The notes beneath the pieces were generated by a model that did not search any database, was not told the origin of the DNA, and worked only from the letters and a program-made list of their open reading frames with translations. This document shows positions 24,915 to 33,929 of a stretch of DNA of 38,840 bases, in pieces (positions within the stretch are counted from its first letter, which is position 1; each line of letters begins with the position of its first letter). Made by a program: the position numbers and the translations under genes. The stretch is from JAIVHA01 sp965367295 (GTDB taxonomy: Bacteria; Pseudomonadota; Gammaproteobacteria; DSM-19610): assembly GCA_965367295.1 (NCBI GenBank), contig CBDUHN010000034.1:1-38840 (forward strand), given 5' to 3'.

Positions 24915-25976
24915 GTGACCCATAACAATACGCCTATGCAAAGCCTTCCCTTTCCGCAGGACCGCGCCATCGCAACATGGCTGCTGGTCTGTTGCGCCAT
25001 GATTTTCGCCATGGTGATTCTCGGCGGTGTCACCCGCCTGACGGGTTCCGGCCTGTCGATGGTGGAATGGGATCCGATTTTCGGCATTGTGCCACCACTG
25101 ACCCAGCAGGACTGGGAGACCGATTTCGAAAAATACCAGGCCTCGCCCGAGTACCGGAAAATCAATGTCGGCATGGACCTGGAGGGTTTCAAGGCCATCT
25201 ACTGGTTCGAATTTTCCCATCGTCTACTGGGCCGCACCATCGGCACGGTCTTCCTGGTACCGTTCCTGTTCTTCCTGTTCCGGCGCCGTATCGCCCGCGC
25301 CCTGACCCCACGCCTGCTGGGCATGTTCCTGCTTGGCGGCCTGCAGGGGCTGATGGGCTGGTACATGGTCAAGAGCGGCCTGGTGGACAACCCCCACGTG
25401 AGCCAGTACCGGCTCACGGCCCACCTGGTGCTGGCGTTTGTCATTTATGGCTACATGCTGTGGGTGGCACTCGATCTCTGGTACCCGCGCCACGGCCAGA
25501 CACCATCCGCAGGACAGCTGCGGCTGCGCGGCGCGGCACTGGCGCTGGCCGGCTGGATCCTGTTCACCATCGTATCGGGGGGGTTTGTGGCCGGCCTGAA
25601 GGCAGGTCATGCCTACAACAGCTTTCCACTCATGGACGGCCACTGGATTCCGGAAGCAATGTGGATGATGACCCCCTGGTGGCACAATTTCTTTGAGAAC
25701 ATCGCCACCGTCCAGTTCGATCACCGCCTGCTGGCCACCCTGACGCTGCTCGCGGTGATCACGCTCTGGTGGTGGGCCCGCAACACCGAACTCACCGCGC
25801 GTGCGCGCCTCGGCCTGCACCTGCTGCTCGCTGCCGTGCTGCTGCAGGTCACGCTGGGGATTTCCACGCTGCTGCTGCATGTCCCGGTGGCACTGGCGTC
25901 AAGCCATCAGGGCGGGGCGTTGGTACTGTTCAGCGCAGCGATCTTTTTCAATCACGCCCTGCGCCGCAACATCTGA
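24915..25976 (+). CDS. ctaA: Heme A synthase, COX15/CtaA family
   Basis: Inner-membrane enzyme that oxidises the heme O methyl group to the formyl of heme A for aa3-type cytochrome c oxidases. It has 353 residues and eight membrane helices in two homologous halves. Conserved histidine motifs are FEFSHRLLGRTIG and RLTAHLVLAF in the first half, FDHRLLATLT and LASSHQGGALVLF in the second. The front motif GGVTRLTGSGLSMVEWDPI is typical of the COX15 (type 2, proteobacterial) branch. The GTG at 24915 and the ATG at 24936 are both possible starts. Oxidase subunits, CtaB and CtaG are not in the window, so heme A use is inferred. Confidence 0.94.
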   Translation: MTHNNTPMQSLPFPQDRAIATWLLVCCAMIFAMVILGGVTRLTGSGLSMVEWDPIFGIVPPLTQQDWETDFEKYQASPEYRKINVGMDLEGFKAIYWFEFSHRLLGRTIGTVFLVPFLFFLFRRRIARALTPRLLGMFLLGGLQGLMGWYMVKSGLVDNPHVSQYRLTAHLVLAFVIYGYMLWVALDLWYPRHGQTPSAGQLRLRGAALALAGWILFTIVSGGFVAGLKAGHAYNSFPLMDGHWIPEAMWMMTPWWHNFFENIATVQFDHRLLATLTLLAVITLWWWARNTELTARARLGLHLLLAAVLLQVTLGISTLLLHVPVALASSHQGGALVLFSAAIFFNHALRRNI

Positions 25977-26026
25977 TCGATCACCCGGAAAAGACCGGAA
26001 CAGGCTTAGCACGCAAGCCGTTGGGC

Positions 26027-26090
26027 CGCCTTTCTTCTGGTTCATTTTCTTTAGGTGAGACAAAGAAAACGAACCCGCCGAGGAAAGGCG
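26027..26090. repeat. Dispersed-type palindromic intergenic element
   Basis: The outer stem CGCCTTTC (26027-26034)/GAAAGGCG (26083-26090) and the inner stem GGTTCATTTTCTTT (26039-26052)/AAAGAAAACGAACC (26062-26075) nest to form one long hairpin with a single mismatch in the inner 14 bp. The core (CTTT...GGTTC.TTTTCTTT...AAAGAAAA.GAACCCGCC) resembles a widespread proteobacterial intergenic repeat that I recall from other genomes. This copy is slightly degraded. Confidence 0.55.
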
Positions 26091-26133
26091 AAATGGAGAT
26101 CATGGATTGGCATACAATCCGGAAAGGAGCAGT

Positions 26134-26157
26134 GTCCGAAGGCACATTCGGGCCTAC
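26134..26157 (-). repeat. Single divergent REP-like copy
   Basis: On the minus strand it reads GTAGGCCCGAATG followed by TGCCTTCGGAC, with the GTAG foot and CCGAA/TTCGG stem of the window's REP family but a different loop. No inverted partner was found next to it. Confidence 0.45.
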
Positions 26158-26220
26158 CACAATCCCAATTCATTGCAGCAATCTCTATCCGGGTATATCC
26201 CTGACGGGAAAACAGGCCAT

Positions 26221-26253
26221 AAAAAAGGCCGCGCCCCGATGGGGTGCGGCCTT
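26221..26253 (-). terminator. Factor-independent terminator of the cytochrome c gene
   Basis: The 13-bp stem AAGGCCGCGCCCC/GGGGTGCGGCCTT (26225-26253, loop GAT) ends on the minus strand in a run of six Ts (plus-strand A-run 26221-26226). It lies about 30 bp past the cytochrome stop at 26284. Confidence 0.85.
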
Positions 26254-26283
26254 CTGGTTTCCGCTCCAGCTGAGCGCGGGTGA

Positions 26284-26589
26284 TCAGAGGCTGGAGAAAT
26301 ACGCCGCCAGGTTTTCGATATCGGCGTCGCTCAGCGGCTTGGCCATCGGTGACATCATGGGATCGGTACGGGTACCGTCACGAAAAGCCTTTATCTGCTT
26401 CACCAGATAAGCGTCCTTCTGGCCGGCCAGGTTGGGCCACAGCGGGTTTGCGCTGACCCCGGCGGCACCGTGGCAACCCGCACAGGTGGCGGCCTTGGCC
26501 TTGCCGGCAGCGGCATCTCCCGCCGCCATGCTGGCGCCACTGATACCCATCAATACGCCGGCTGCGGCGGCTACCCATACTTTATTCAT
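26284..26589 (-). CDS. Small periplasmic c-type cytochrome (c5/c553-like)
   Basis: A 101-residue secreted monoheme cytochrome. The signal peptide runs through MNKVWVAAAAGVLMGISGASMA; the mature protein has the heme site C36-A-G-C39-H40 and PLWPNLAGQKDAYLVKQIKAFRDG, typical of the c553/cytochrome c class I group. The axial methionine lies in the DPMMSPMAKPLSD segment (M78-M82). It probably shuttles electrons to a terminal oxidase. The ATG at 26589 was chosen because GGAG lies 7 bp upstream; a second ATG two codons earlier abuts the GGAG. A terminator follows. It is convergent with ctaA, and a candidate promoter lies at 26638-26666. Confidence 0.92.
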   Translation of the reverse strand: MNKVWVAAAAGVLMGISGASMAAGDAAAGKAKAATCAGCHGAAGVSANPLWPNLAGQKDAYLVKQIKAFRDGTRTDPMMSPMAKPLSDADIENLAAYFSSL

Positions 26590-26637
26590 ATTCATTCTCC
26601 AGTCTAATCGTCCAGGGGCAATGTACTTCATGGGCGT

Positions 26638-26666
26638 ATCATGGCAAAGCTGTGTCACCCTGTAAA
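26638..26666 (-). promoter_or_regulatory. Putative promoter of the cytochrome c gene
   Basis: On the minus strand TTTACA (26666-26661) and CATGAT (26643-26638) are 17 bp apart. The -35 matches 5 of 6 and the -10 4 of 6 consensus positions. It is overlapped by one of two ACCCTGyAAAT direct repeats. Confidence 0.35.
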
Positions 26667-26697
26667 TGCACCATATCAGTGACTTTACCCTGCAAAT
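26657..26697. repeat. Two direct repeats ACCCTGyAAAT spaced 30 bp
   Basis: ACCCTGTAAAT at 26657-26667 and ACCCTGCAAAT at 26687-26697 differ at one base. They begin exactly 30 bp apart, close to three helical turns. The proximal copy overlaps the -35 of the putative cytochrome promoter, suggesting a regulator site. Confidence 0.45.
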
Positions 26698-26776
26698 ATG
26701 CTTGCCGGACCCATCCCTGGCCATTGATATCCTGTATGCTTGCAGCAGGTTTTTCTGATAATAACCACCGCAGCAT

Positions 26777-26804
26777 TTGCCAGATTGAAAATTTTGTGTA
26801 GTAT
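26777..26804 (+). promoter_or_regulatory. Putative promoter of the 26884 gene pair
   Basis: TTGCCA (26777-26782) and TAGTAT (26799-26804) are separated by 16 bp, about 80 bp upstream of the ATG at 26884. The -35 matches 5 of 6 and the -10 4 of 6 positions. Confidence 0.35.
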
Positions 26805-26883
26805 CAATCCAGTATCGTCTTTGCCTTCATCAACTCATTCCCGGCACAGGCATTTCCCCCACAATTAATAACTACAATTAGCT

Positions 26884-27216
26884 ATGACGGACATTCGCCT
26901 CGATGATGTACAGCCCGGTATGGTGCTCAGCCGCCAGGCGACGGGCAAGAATGGCCATGTCCTGCTCAAGGAAGGCGTTACGCTTACCGATCGGCACCTG
27001 TCATTGCTACGTGCCCACGGTGTGACGCAGATTGATGCAAAACTCCCCGGAAAGGAATCCACTCAGGAGATCACCATGTCAGCAGAAGAGGCATCCATGC
27101 TGGTAGAACAACAGTTCAAGAACAATGACACCGACCACCCACTGATCCAGGAACTCAAACGTGTGTGTCGCAACCGCCGGCAGCGCAATCCGCTGGGAGG
27201 CCCAGATGACCAATAA
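26884..27216 (+). CDS. Small protein with DUF3391-like N-terminal motif
   Basis: A 110-residue protein. The start IRLDDVQPGMVLSRQATGKNGHVLLKEGVTLTDRHLSLLRAHGVTQIDAKL resembles the short regulatory domain that precedes HD-GYP/HDOD signalling domains in other proteins (DUF3391-like pattern: GM-L, VLL-G-LT, L---G). The remainder (TMSAEEASMLVEQQFKNND) is helical and ends basic. No Shine-Dalgarno is visible before the ATG. It overlaps the HDOD gene by 11 bp, so the two are very likely translated together. It may be a split N-terminal partner of that protein; function otherwise unknown. Confidence 0.7.
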   Translation: MTDIRLDDVQPGMVLSRQATGKNGHVLLKEGVTLTDRHLSLLRAHGVTQIDAKLPGKESTQEITMSAEEASMLVEQQFKNNDTDHPLIQELKRVCRNRRQRNPLGGPDDQ

Positions 27217-28063
27217 CGCCCAGGCCCTGATCAGTGATTCGCTGGAGCTGGCATCCCTGCCCGCAGTGGTGATGCGTGCAATGGAACTGCTCAATGACCC
27301 GGAAACCTCCGCCTCCGATATCGGCCAGGTGATCAGTGAGGACCCGGCACTGAGCGCCAAACTACTGAAGATCGTCAACAGCGCCTTCTATAGCTTCCCG
27401 TCCCGTATCGACACCATTTCCCGCGCCATCACCATTGTCGGCACCCTGGAGATCACCGACCTCATTCTTGGTTCCACCGCCGTCGATGCCTTTGCCGGCC
27501 TGCCGAATGAACTGATCGACATGACCCATTTCTGGGAGCACAGCCTGTATGCCGGTGTCGTGGCCCGCGTACTGGCCCGCCACCATCGCGCCCCCAACAC
27601 GGAACGCTTCTTTGTCAGCGGCCTGCTGCACGATATCGGCTCGCTGGTGCTCTACCACCAGCGCCCGGAAGAATCACGTGCCGCACTGGAAAAGGCGCGC
27701 GCCGGTACCTCGTTGCACCTGGCGGAACAGGAGATCTTCGGCTTCGACCACAGCGATGTCGGCGCCGAACTCATGCAGGCCTGGAATCTGCCCGAGGCCT
27801 TCATCGAGGCCGCCCGTTACCATCACCGCCCCACGGAAACCAAGCGGTTCCCGCTCGAGGCCGCCATGGTACATCTGGCCGATGTGATCGCCGCCAGCGC
27901 CCATACCACGGGCAGTGGCACGGAACATGTGCCACCCCTCGAACCCGGGGCCTGGGACCTTACCGGTCTGTCAGTGGAGATCACCGAAAGCGTAATCACC
28001 GAAGCGGACCGACAGTTCCTCGATGCGCGGACGGTGATCCTGCCACGGGCCAGCGCAGCCTGA
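27206..28063 (+). CDS. HDOD domain protein
   Basis: A 285-residue cytoplasmic protein consisting mostly of the HDOD domain, a non-catalytic HD relative used in bacterial signal transduction and post-transcriptional control. It has ELASLPAVVMRAMELLNDPETSASDIGQVISEDPALSAKLLKIVNSAFYSFPSRI, the canonical HDOD start, then FFVSGLLHDIGSLVLYH and FDHSDVGAELMQAWNLPEAFIEAARYHHRP. The HD pair is HD in LLHDIG. The ATG at 27206 has GGGAGG 5 bp upstream and overlaps the preceding gene by 11 bp. It ends one base before a convergent small ORF (28064), so the 3' ends of two operons abut directly. Confidence 0.92.
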   Translation: MTNNAQALISDSLELASLPAVVMRAMELLNDPETSASDIGQVISEDPALSAKLLKIVNSAFYSFPSRIDTISRAITIVGTLEITDLILGSTAVDAFAGLPNELIDMTHFWEHSLYAGVVARVLARHHRAPNTERFFVSGLLHDIGSLVLYHQRPEESRAALEKARAGTSLHLAEQEIFGFDHSDVGAELMQAWNLPEAFIEAARYHHRPTETKRFPLEAAMVHLADVIAASAHTTGSGTEHVPPLEPGAWDLTGLSVEITESVITEADRQFLDARTVILPRASAA

Positions 28064-28134
28064 TCAGTCCGCCAGCCAGAACCACCATACAATCAGGCCA
28101 ATCACTACCAGTCCGGCACCGTTCACCAGCCAGA

Positions 28135-28138
<4 letters not shown>
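28064..28138 (-). CDS. 24-residue single-helix membrane ORF coupled to copA (putative microprotein or remnant)
   Basis: The ATG overlaps the copA stop codon (ATGA at 28138-28135). The peptide runs MIWLVNGAG...IVWWFWLAD and is one hydrophobic helix with an aromatic patch. It ends directly against the convergent HDOD stop (28063). An AAGGAG sits immediately before the ATG (one base away), too close for an ideal ribosome-binding site, so re-initiation is the likelier route. Small membrane proteins do follow copper ATPases elsewhere (for example CcoS after CcoI), and some copper operons carry a cupredoxin with a similar IVWWFWL-type anchor. This could be such an anchor cut short. No function is assigned. 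Confidence 0.45.
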
Positions 28139-30369
<2,231 letters not shown>

Positions 30370-30450
30370 TAACAGCCACCATACTGATTTCCTACTCCTG
30401 CCTGTATGCTAACGCTGGCAAAAACATTCTAATCCTGTGAAAGATGAGGG

Positions 30451-30456
30451 TATTAT
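30451..30456 (+). promoter_or_regulatory. Possible -10 element for the Crp/Fnr gene
   Basis: TATTAT at 30451-30456, 43 bp before the ATG at 30499, in the copA-crp divergent gap. A weak -35 (TTCTAA, 30427) lies 18 bp upstream. Confidence 0.3.
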
Positions 30457-30498
30457 GCGCCATCCCACATACAGCCGACACAATACTGAAACGCACCT

Positions 30499-31200
30499 AT
30501 GAACCTGGACTCCGAAAATATCCAAGCCATTCTGAAAAACGTGGAGCACTTCGCCGCGCTGGATCCGGATCAGCTGCGCACCATCGCCGCCTCCACACGG
30601 GTCATCAAGCTGAACGAGAACGAGAGCCTGTTTCAGCATGGCCAACCGGCCGAGGATTTTTTTCTGGTGTTACATGGCCAGGTGAAGCTGTTCCGGCTGT
30701 CCGAAGATGGCGATGAAAAGGTGATCGAGATCATCACCCCCGGGCGCCTGTTTGCCGAGGCGGTGATGTTCATGGACCGGCAGGCCTACCCGGTCAACGC
30801 CGAGGCGGTAATGCCCTCCGAACTGCTGGCCATTTCCAGCAAGGTCTACAGCCGTCTGCTGCGGGAATCCGTGGACACCTGTTTCCGGATCATGGGGGTG
30901 ATGAGCCAGCGCCTGCACCGGCACCTCAACGAGATCGACAGCCTCACCCTGCACAATGCCACCTACCGGCTGGTGAGCTATCTGCTCAATGAAGTGGCAC
31001 ACAGCAACCGTGACCAGCCCAGCGTCAACCTGAACACCCCCAAGCACGTGGTCGCTTCACGCCTGTCCATTCAACCGGAAACCCTGTCGCGCATCCTGTC
31101 CCGCCTGTCCAAACAGGACCTGATCCAGGTGCGCGGCAGCCAGATCGAAGTACTCGATCACGAAGGCCTGCTGGAACTGGTGGCCGGCCAGCCGATATGA
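30499..31200 (+). CDS. Crp/Fnr-family regulator (DNR-like, no FeS cysteines)
   Basis: A 233-residue transcription factor. The cyclic-nucleotide-binding-type sensory beta barrel occupies about residues 20-115, with ESLFQHGQPAEDFFLVLHGQVKLFR in the front. A long dimer helix follows (SVDTCFRIMGVMSQRLHRHLNEID). The C-terminal winged HTH (about 178-212) has ASRLSIQPETLSRILSRLSKQDL as its recognition region. E194-x-x-S197-R198 matches the FNR contact residues that read TTGAT half-sites. The only cysteine is C128, so there is no FNR-like iron-sulfur sensor. This fits a DNR/NNR-type (heme/NO) or a redox/other sensor. It is divergent from copA and 102 bp upstream of the DsrC-like gene. Confidence 0.88.
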   Translation: MNLDSENIQAILKNVEHFAALDPDQLRTIAASTRVIKLNENESLFQHGQPAEDFFLVLHGQVKLFRLSEDGDEKVIEIITPGRLFAEAVMFMDRQAYPVNAEAVMPSELLAISSKVYSRLLRESVDTCFRIMGVMSQRLHRHLNEIDSLTLHNATYRLVSYLLNEVAHSNRDQPSVNLNTPKHVVASRLSIQPETLSRILSRLSKQDLIQVRGSQIEVLDHEGLLELVAGQPI

Positions 31201-31302
31201 ACCAACTCTTCCTTCCGCTTGTCAAAATAGGTCTATAGTTAAACCAGTAAGCCTGTTCTGTGCCACCCCTATGGCGGCAAGTATGTTGAAGGAGAAAACG
31301 CC

Positions 31303-31668
31303 ATGTCAGACATCATGGACTACATTCGTAATCCGAAACGCTATGAAAACGATCCCGACGGCAACCTGTTGTCCCTGGAACCCTGGGATGAAAATATCGC
31401 CCGGCAACGCGCCACCGAGGAAGATATTCAGCTGACCCCGCAGCATATGGATGTAATCCATTTTCTGCGCGAGGAATTCCGCCAGCATGGCCAGGCGGAC
31501 AATGGCCGCGACCTGTTCACCAGCCTGACCGAGCGATTCTCAACCCAGGGCGGAAAGAAATACCTGTTCAGCCTGTTTCCCCGCGGCCCCATCATGCAGG
31601 GTTGCAAGATCGCCGGCCTGCCGGTCCCGCCCAACAGCGCCGATCCATCCTTCGGGAGTGTGCACTAG
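31303..31668 (+). CDS. TusE/DsrC-family protein lacking the C-terminal CysA
   Basis: A 121-residue homologue of the DsrC/TusE sulfur carriers. The fold signature YLFSLFPRGPIMQGCKIAGLP is near the end. DsrC carries two C-terminal cysteines: CysB in GCK..AGLP and CysA 11 residues later at the terminus. Here CysB is present (C101, the only cysteine) and the CysA position is serine (S112), followed by a 9-residue extension (ADPSFGSVH). It therefore cannot form the DsrC trisulfide nor transfer sulfur like TusE, and is closer to the regulatory 'RspA' subgroup. An AAGGAGA at 31289 lies 7 bp before the ATG. The upstream Crp/Fnr gene suggests linked regulation. Confidence 0.88.
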   Translation: MSDIMDYIRNPKRYENDPDGNLLSLEPWDENIARQRATEEDIQLTPQHMDVIHFLREEFRQHGQADNGRDLFTSLTERFSTQGGKKYLFSLFPRGPIMQGCKIAGLPVPPNSADPSFGSVH

Positions 31669-31688
31669 CACCCGCGCGAGACTGGCAC

Positions 31689-31714
31689 AAAAATCCCCGC
31701 CCGCTGGCGGGGAT
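31689..31714 (-). terminator. Factor-independent terminator on the minus strand
   Basis: The perfect 9-bp stem ATCCCCGCC/GGCGGGGAT (31693-31701/31706-31714, loop CGCT) is followed on the minus strand by a T-run (plus-strand A's 31689-31693). It serves the 74-residue gene ending at 31738. Because the stem is symmetric, it may also affect the plus-strand DsrC-like transcript ending at 31668. Confidence 0.85.
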
Positions 31715-31737
31715 GAGATGAAACAGGAACACCGGCT

Positions 31738-31962
31738 TCAGGCGGCCGATTTCTTCTTGCCGAGGGAAATGGGATCAAACCCCTTTTGCTTGCCCCGGCC
31801 TGCCTGCCCAGGCACAAAGGTTACATTCAGGCCAATTTGATGCGGTGTATACACCGTTGTACGCAGTAGTACTCCGCCCTCGACCACCACTTGTTCGGTC
31901 ATGGTCCGGATATGTGTGGTGTCATCGAAAGTGTCCTCTACGAATTCATATTCGAGTTTCAT
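31738..31962 (-). CDS. Unrecognised small protein (74 aa)
   Basis: Starts MKLEYEFVEDTFDDTTHIRT and ends GFDPISLGKKKSAA. The N-terminal half is acidic with alternating beta-type residues (EQVVVEGGVLLRTTVYTP), and the tail is Lys/Arg-rich. GGGAGG 8 bp upstream of the ATG (31971-31976) and the well-formed terminator 24 bp past the stop make it a convincing gene. It is divergent from the 65-residue gene at 32172 across 209 bp. I do not recognise a family. The longer frame to 32133 lacks a better start. No function is proposed. Confidence 0.7.
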   Translation of the reverse strand: MKLEYEFVEDTFDDTTHIRTMTEQVVVEGGVLLRTTVYTPHQIGLNVTFVPGQAGRGKQKGFDPISLGKKKSAA

Positions 31963-32171
31963 AACCAATACCTCCCTGCAGAAATACACTGAATCCAATG
32001 CTGGTGTGCAAAGCCTAGGTGTCCGCCACCGCTTGTCAAGACAGCGACTGAAGACCCTCAATACCATGGCTTCATGATGGTGGAAAATCGCTGGAAACAG
32101 GCTATTACCTAGGGTGACGGCAGTATCAACCAACTGCGTGGAGAATCATCATTCCCAATCAGGAGGGCATC

Positions 32172-32369
32172 ATGCTTAACCCCATCCACGACACCGATGG
32201 CGACTTCTATGTCGCCTGGCATAGCAAGCGCAAGTTTGAGGCGGGCAAATTCAACGAGCGGATCATGACCTACGCCGAAGCCCACCGGGAAGCAGAAAAA
32301 CTCGCTACCGAACATCCCGAGAACACATACTGGGCAGAACATGTCCCCAAGGTGTTCGCACCGCATTAA
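32172..32369 (+). CDS. Unrecognised small protein (65 aa)
   Basis: Begins MLNPIHDTDGDFYVAWHSKR and is rich in aromatic, His and acidic residues. The middle helix (NERIMTYAEAHREAEKLATEHP) and C-terminal WAEHVPKVFAPH suggest a soluble alpha/beta mini-domain. AGGAGG at 32161 lies 5 bp before the ATG, so translation is well supported. It is 66 bp before sixA on the same strand. No named family was recognised; it sits among the DsrC-like and other small genes, which may be coincidence. Confidence 0.68.
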   Translation: MLNPIHDTDGDFYVAWHSKRKFEAGKFNERIMTYAEAHREAEKLATEHPENTYWAEHVPKVFAPH

Positions 32370-32435
32370 CCTGCACCCGGATTGCCGGTACAATGACCCT
32401 CACTGACTCCGGTGCGGGTCATTACGAGCAGCCTT

Positions 32436-32942
32436 ATGAAACGTCTGACCCTGGTCCGTCACGCCAAATCCGACTGGAATACCGGCATGCCCGATTTCGA
32501 CCGGCCGCTTAACGCACGCGGCGAGCAGGCCGCGCCGTTCATGGCGGCACGACTGGCGCAGTTTAATCCAAAACCGGATCGACTGGTCAGCAGTCCGGCG
32601 GTACGCGCCCTGCGTACCGCCACCCTGATCGCCCACGGTATCGACATCGATGCATCCACCATCATCACCCTCGATACGCTCTATAACGCCAGCGTAAAAC
32701 AGCTGCTGGCCGCCATTCAGGCAACGGATGATGCCATCGAACATCTCATGGTAGTGGCCCACAACCCGGGCCTGACCGACCTCGCCAACCAGTTGACCGA
32801 TTCACAGATCGACAACCTGAGCACCTGCGCCGTGCTGGGTGCGGATCTGGAGATCGAGCATTGGCGTGATGTCCGCGCTCATTGCGGCCGCGCCCGGTAT
32901 TACGACTTCCCCAAGAACCCGTCGCCACCGGTTCAACGCTGA
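32436..32942 (+). CDS. sixA: Phosphohistidine phosphatase SixA-like (histidine phosphatase family)
   Basis: A 168-residue branch-2-type histidine phosphatase. It begins MKRLTLVRHAKSDW with the catalytic RH motif (H9), then GEQAAPFMAARL, VSSPAVRALRTA (conserved Arg) and LMVVAHNPGLTDLANQL (second catalytic His). SixA removes phosphate from phosphohistidine in phosphotransfer domains. The substrate here is unknown; no sensor kinase is adjacent. The ATG at 32436 matches the family start; an in-frame GTG 24 bases earlier adds no motif. Its stop is 31 bp before the small membrane protein gene. Confidence 0.88.
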   Translation: MKRLTLVRHAKSDWNTGMPDFDRPLNARGEQAAPFMAARLAQFNPKPDRLVSSPAVRALRTATLIAHGIDIDASTIITLDTLYNASVKQLLAAIQATDDAIEHLMVVAHNPGLTDLANQLTDSQIDNLSTCAVLGADLEIEHWRDVRAHCGRARYYDFPKNPSPPVQR

Positions 32943-32973
32943 GCCCTTTTCCCTGCACAGGAGTGAATTAGTC

Positions 32974-33255
32974 GTGACCCTGCCTTTTCCATGGATCGCC
33001 CTGGTTGTGGCCTGCGGCCTGGCGCTGGCGCAATTTGCGTTCCCGCAACTGCCACTGCTGACCCGCCTTATCATGAATGAATTCGGCTTTATTCTTTGCC
33101 TGATCGGTACTGGCCTGGCGATACGGGATCTGCGTGCCGGCACCGCACGACGGGCACTATGGCTGCCGCTGCTGGGCTGTGCACTGCTGGCGCTGGGTTT
33201 TCTTTATATCGGGCTGCAACTGTGGCCCGAGAGCGGATTGGCCGGAAGCCATTGA
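32974..33255 (+). CDS. Small three-helix membrane protein (93 aa)
   Basis: Hydrophobic 93-residue protein. Segments WIALVVACGLALAQFAF, FGFILCLIGTGLAIRDL and LWLPLLGCALLALGFLYIGL are three predicted membrane helices. It starts at GTG 32974, the first start after AGGAG (32959-32963, spacing 10); an internal ATG at 32991 is the alternative. It follows sixA and converges with the DUF302 gene. No named family was recognised. Confidence 0.65.
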   Translation: MTLPFPWIALVVACGLALAQFAFPQLPLLTRLIMNEFGFILCLIGTGLAIRDLRAGTARRALWLPLLGCALLALGFLYIGLQLWPESGLAGSH

Positions 33256-33298
33256 ACCACGGCCTTTGCCTCCACTGCTGGCAGCGAACTGCAGGGCC

Positions 33299-33688
33299 TC
33301 AGGCCGCGATGACGTCGCGCACCCGCATCAGTCGACTGCGCACTTCGGCGGCCAACTGGTCCACGCCCGCTTTTTCCACCAGCTTCAGCACGGCGGAAGG
33401 GTCCATGAAACCAACATTGATGGTCCCGTCCTCTTCCTCACGCACCACTACATTGCAGGGCAATAACAGGCCGATATCCGGGTCGGCATCCAGCGCCTGA
33501 TTGGCCAGCACCGGATTGCAGGCACCCAGAATCTTGTAGGGGCGCTTGTCGATATCCAGCTTCTTCTTCAGGGTGGCCTTCACATCGATTTCGGTGAGCA
33601 CACCGAAGCCCTCATCCTTCAGCGCCTCGGTCACCTTCGCGACCGCATCATCGAAACCACCGGCGACGGAAACATTGAAACCATACAT
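33299..33688 (-). CDS. DUF302 domain protein
   Basis: A 129-residue protein with the DUF302 domain. The signature is FDDAVAKVTEALKDEGFGVLTEIDVKATLKKKL, followed by YKILGACNPVLANQALDADPDIGLLLPCNVVVRE (C..P and LPC cysteines) and the end VGFMDPSA. DUF302 proteins are small and often lie next to copper/redox or cytochrome genes; no activity is firmly assigned. The ATG at 33688 has GAGGAG 7 bp upstream. It lies 241 bp downstream of cusA on the same strand, so it might belong to the copper-efflux transcript or have its own promoter in that gap. Confidence 0.88.
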   Translation of the reverse strand: MYGFNVSVAGGFDDAVAKVTEALKDEGFGVLTEIDVKATLKKKLDIDKRPYKILGACNPVLANQALDADPDIGLLLPCNVVVREEEDGTINVGFMDPSAVLKLVEKAGVDQLAAEVRSRLMRVRDVIAA

Positions 33689-33929
33689 GGCATTACTCCT
33701 CTGCTGCACACTGAAGCCACGGTCGGTGCCGCGGCCTGAAAAAATCATTCTACTCCCTGTTCCCTGCCATACCACACGGACACCCTGCAGGGTAATACCC
33801 GGGATGGACCCGATTACAAGCTGACAGGCATACCGTATTACCATGCTCCATGCGCATACTGACGCAGCCATACACATGCGAAAACGCGCCCGCAGGAATT
33901 CGAGACTGCAGGTTATTGAGATTCACGCC

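Larger units (their letters stand above)
25977..26283. other. 307-bp gene-free region rich in repeats
   Basis: Between ctaA (plus) and the cytochrome c gene (minus, convergent). It holds a large palindromic element (26027-26090), a 6-bp perfect hairpin (GGATTG/CAATCC, 26104-26120), a single REP-like copy (26134-26157) and the cytochrome c terminator (26221-26253). An open frame crosses it on the plus strand, but its translation is repeat-derived and not a gene. Confidence 0.6.

Noticed and set aside
25769..26410. Plus-strand frame across the repeat region after ctaA
   Set aside because: Its translation is made of repeat sequence and antisense to the cytochrome c gene; no RBS or family.
31219..31239. 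TTGTCA and TATAGT as a promoter for the DsrC-like gene
   Set aside because: The hexamers are separated by only 9 bp, so they cannot form one promoter; TATAGT may be a lone -10.
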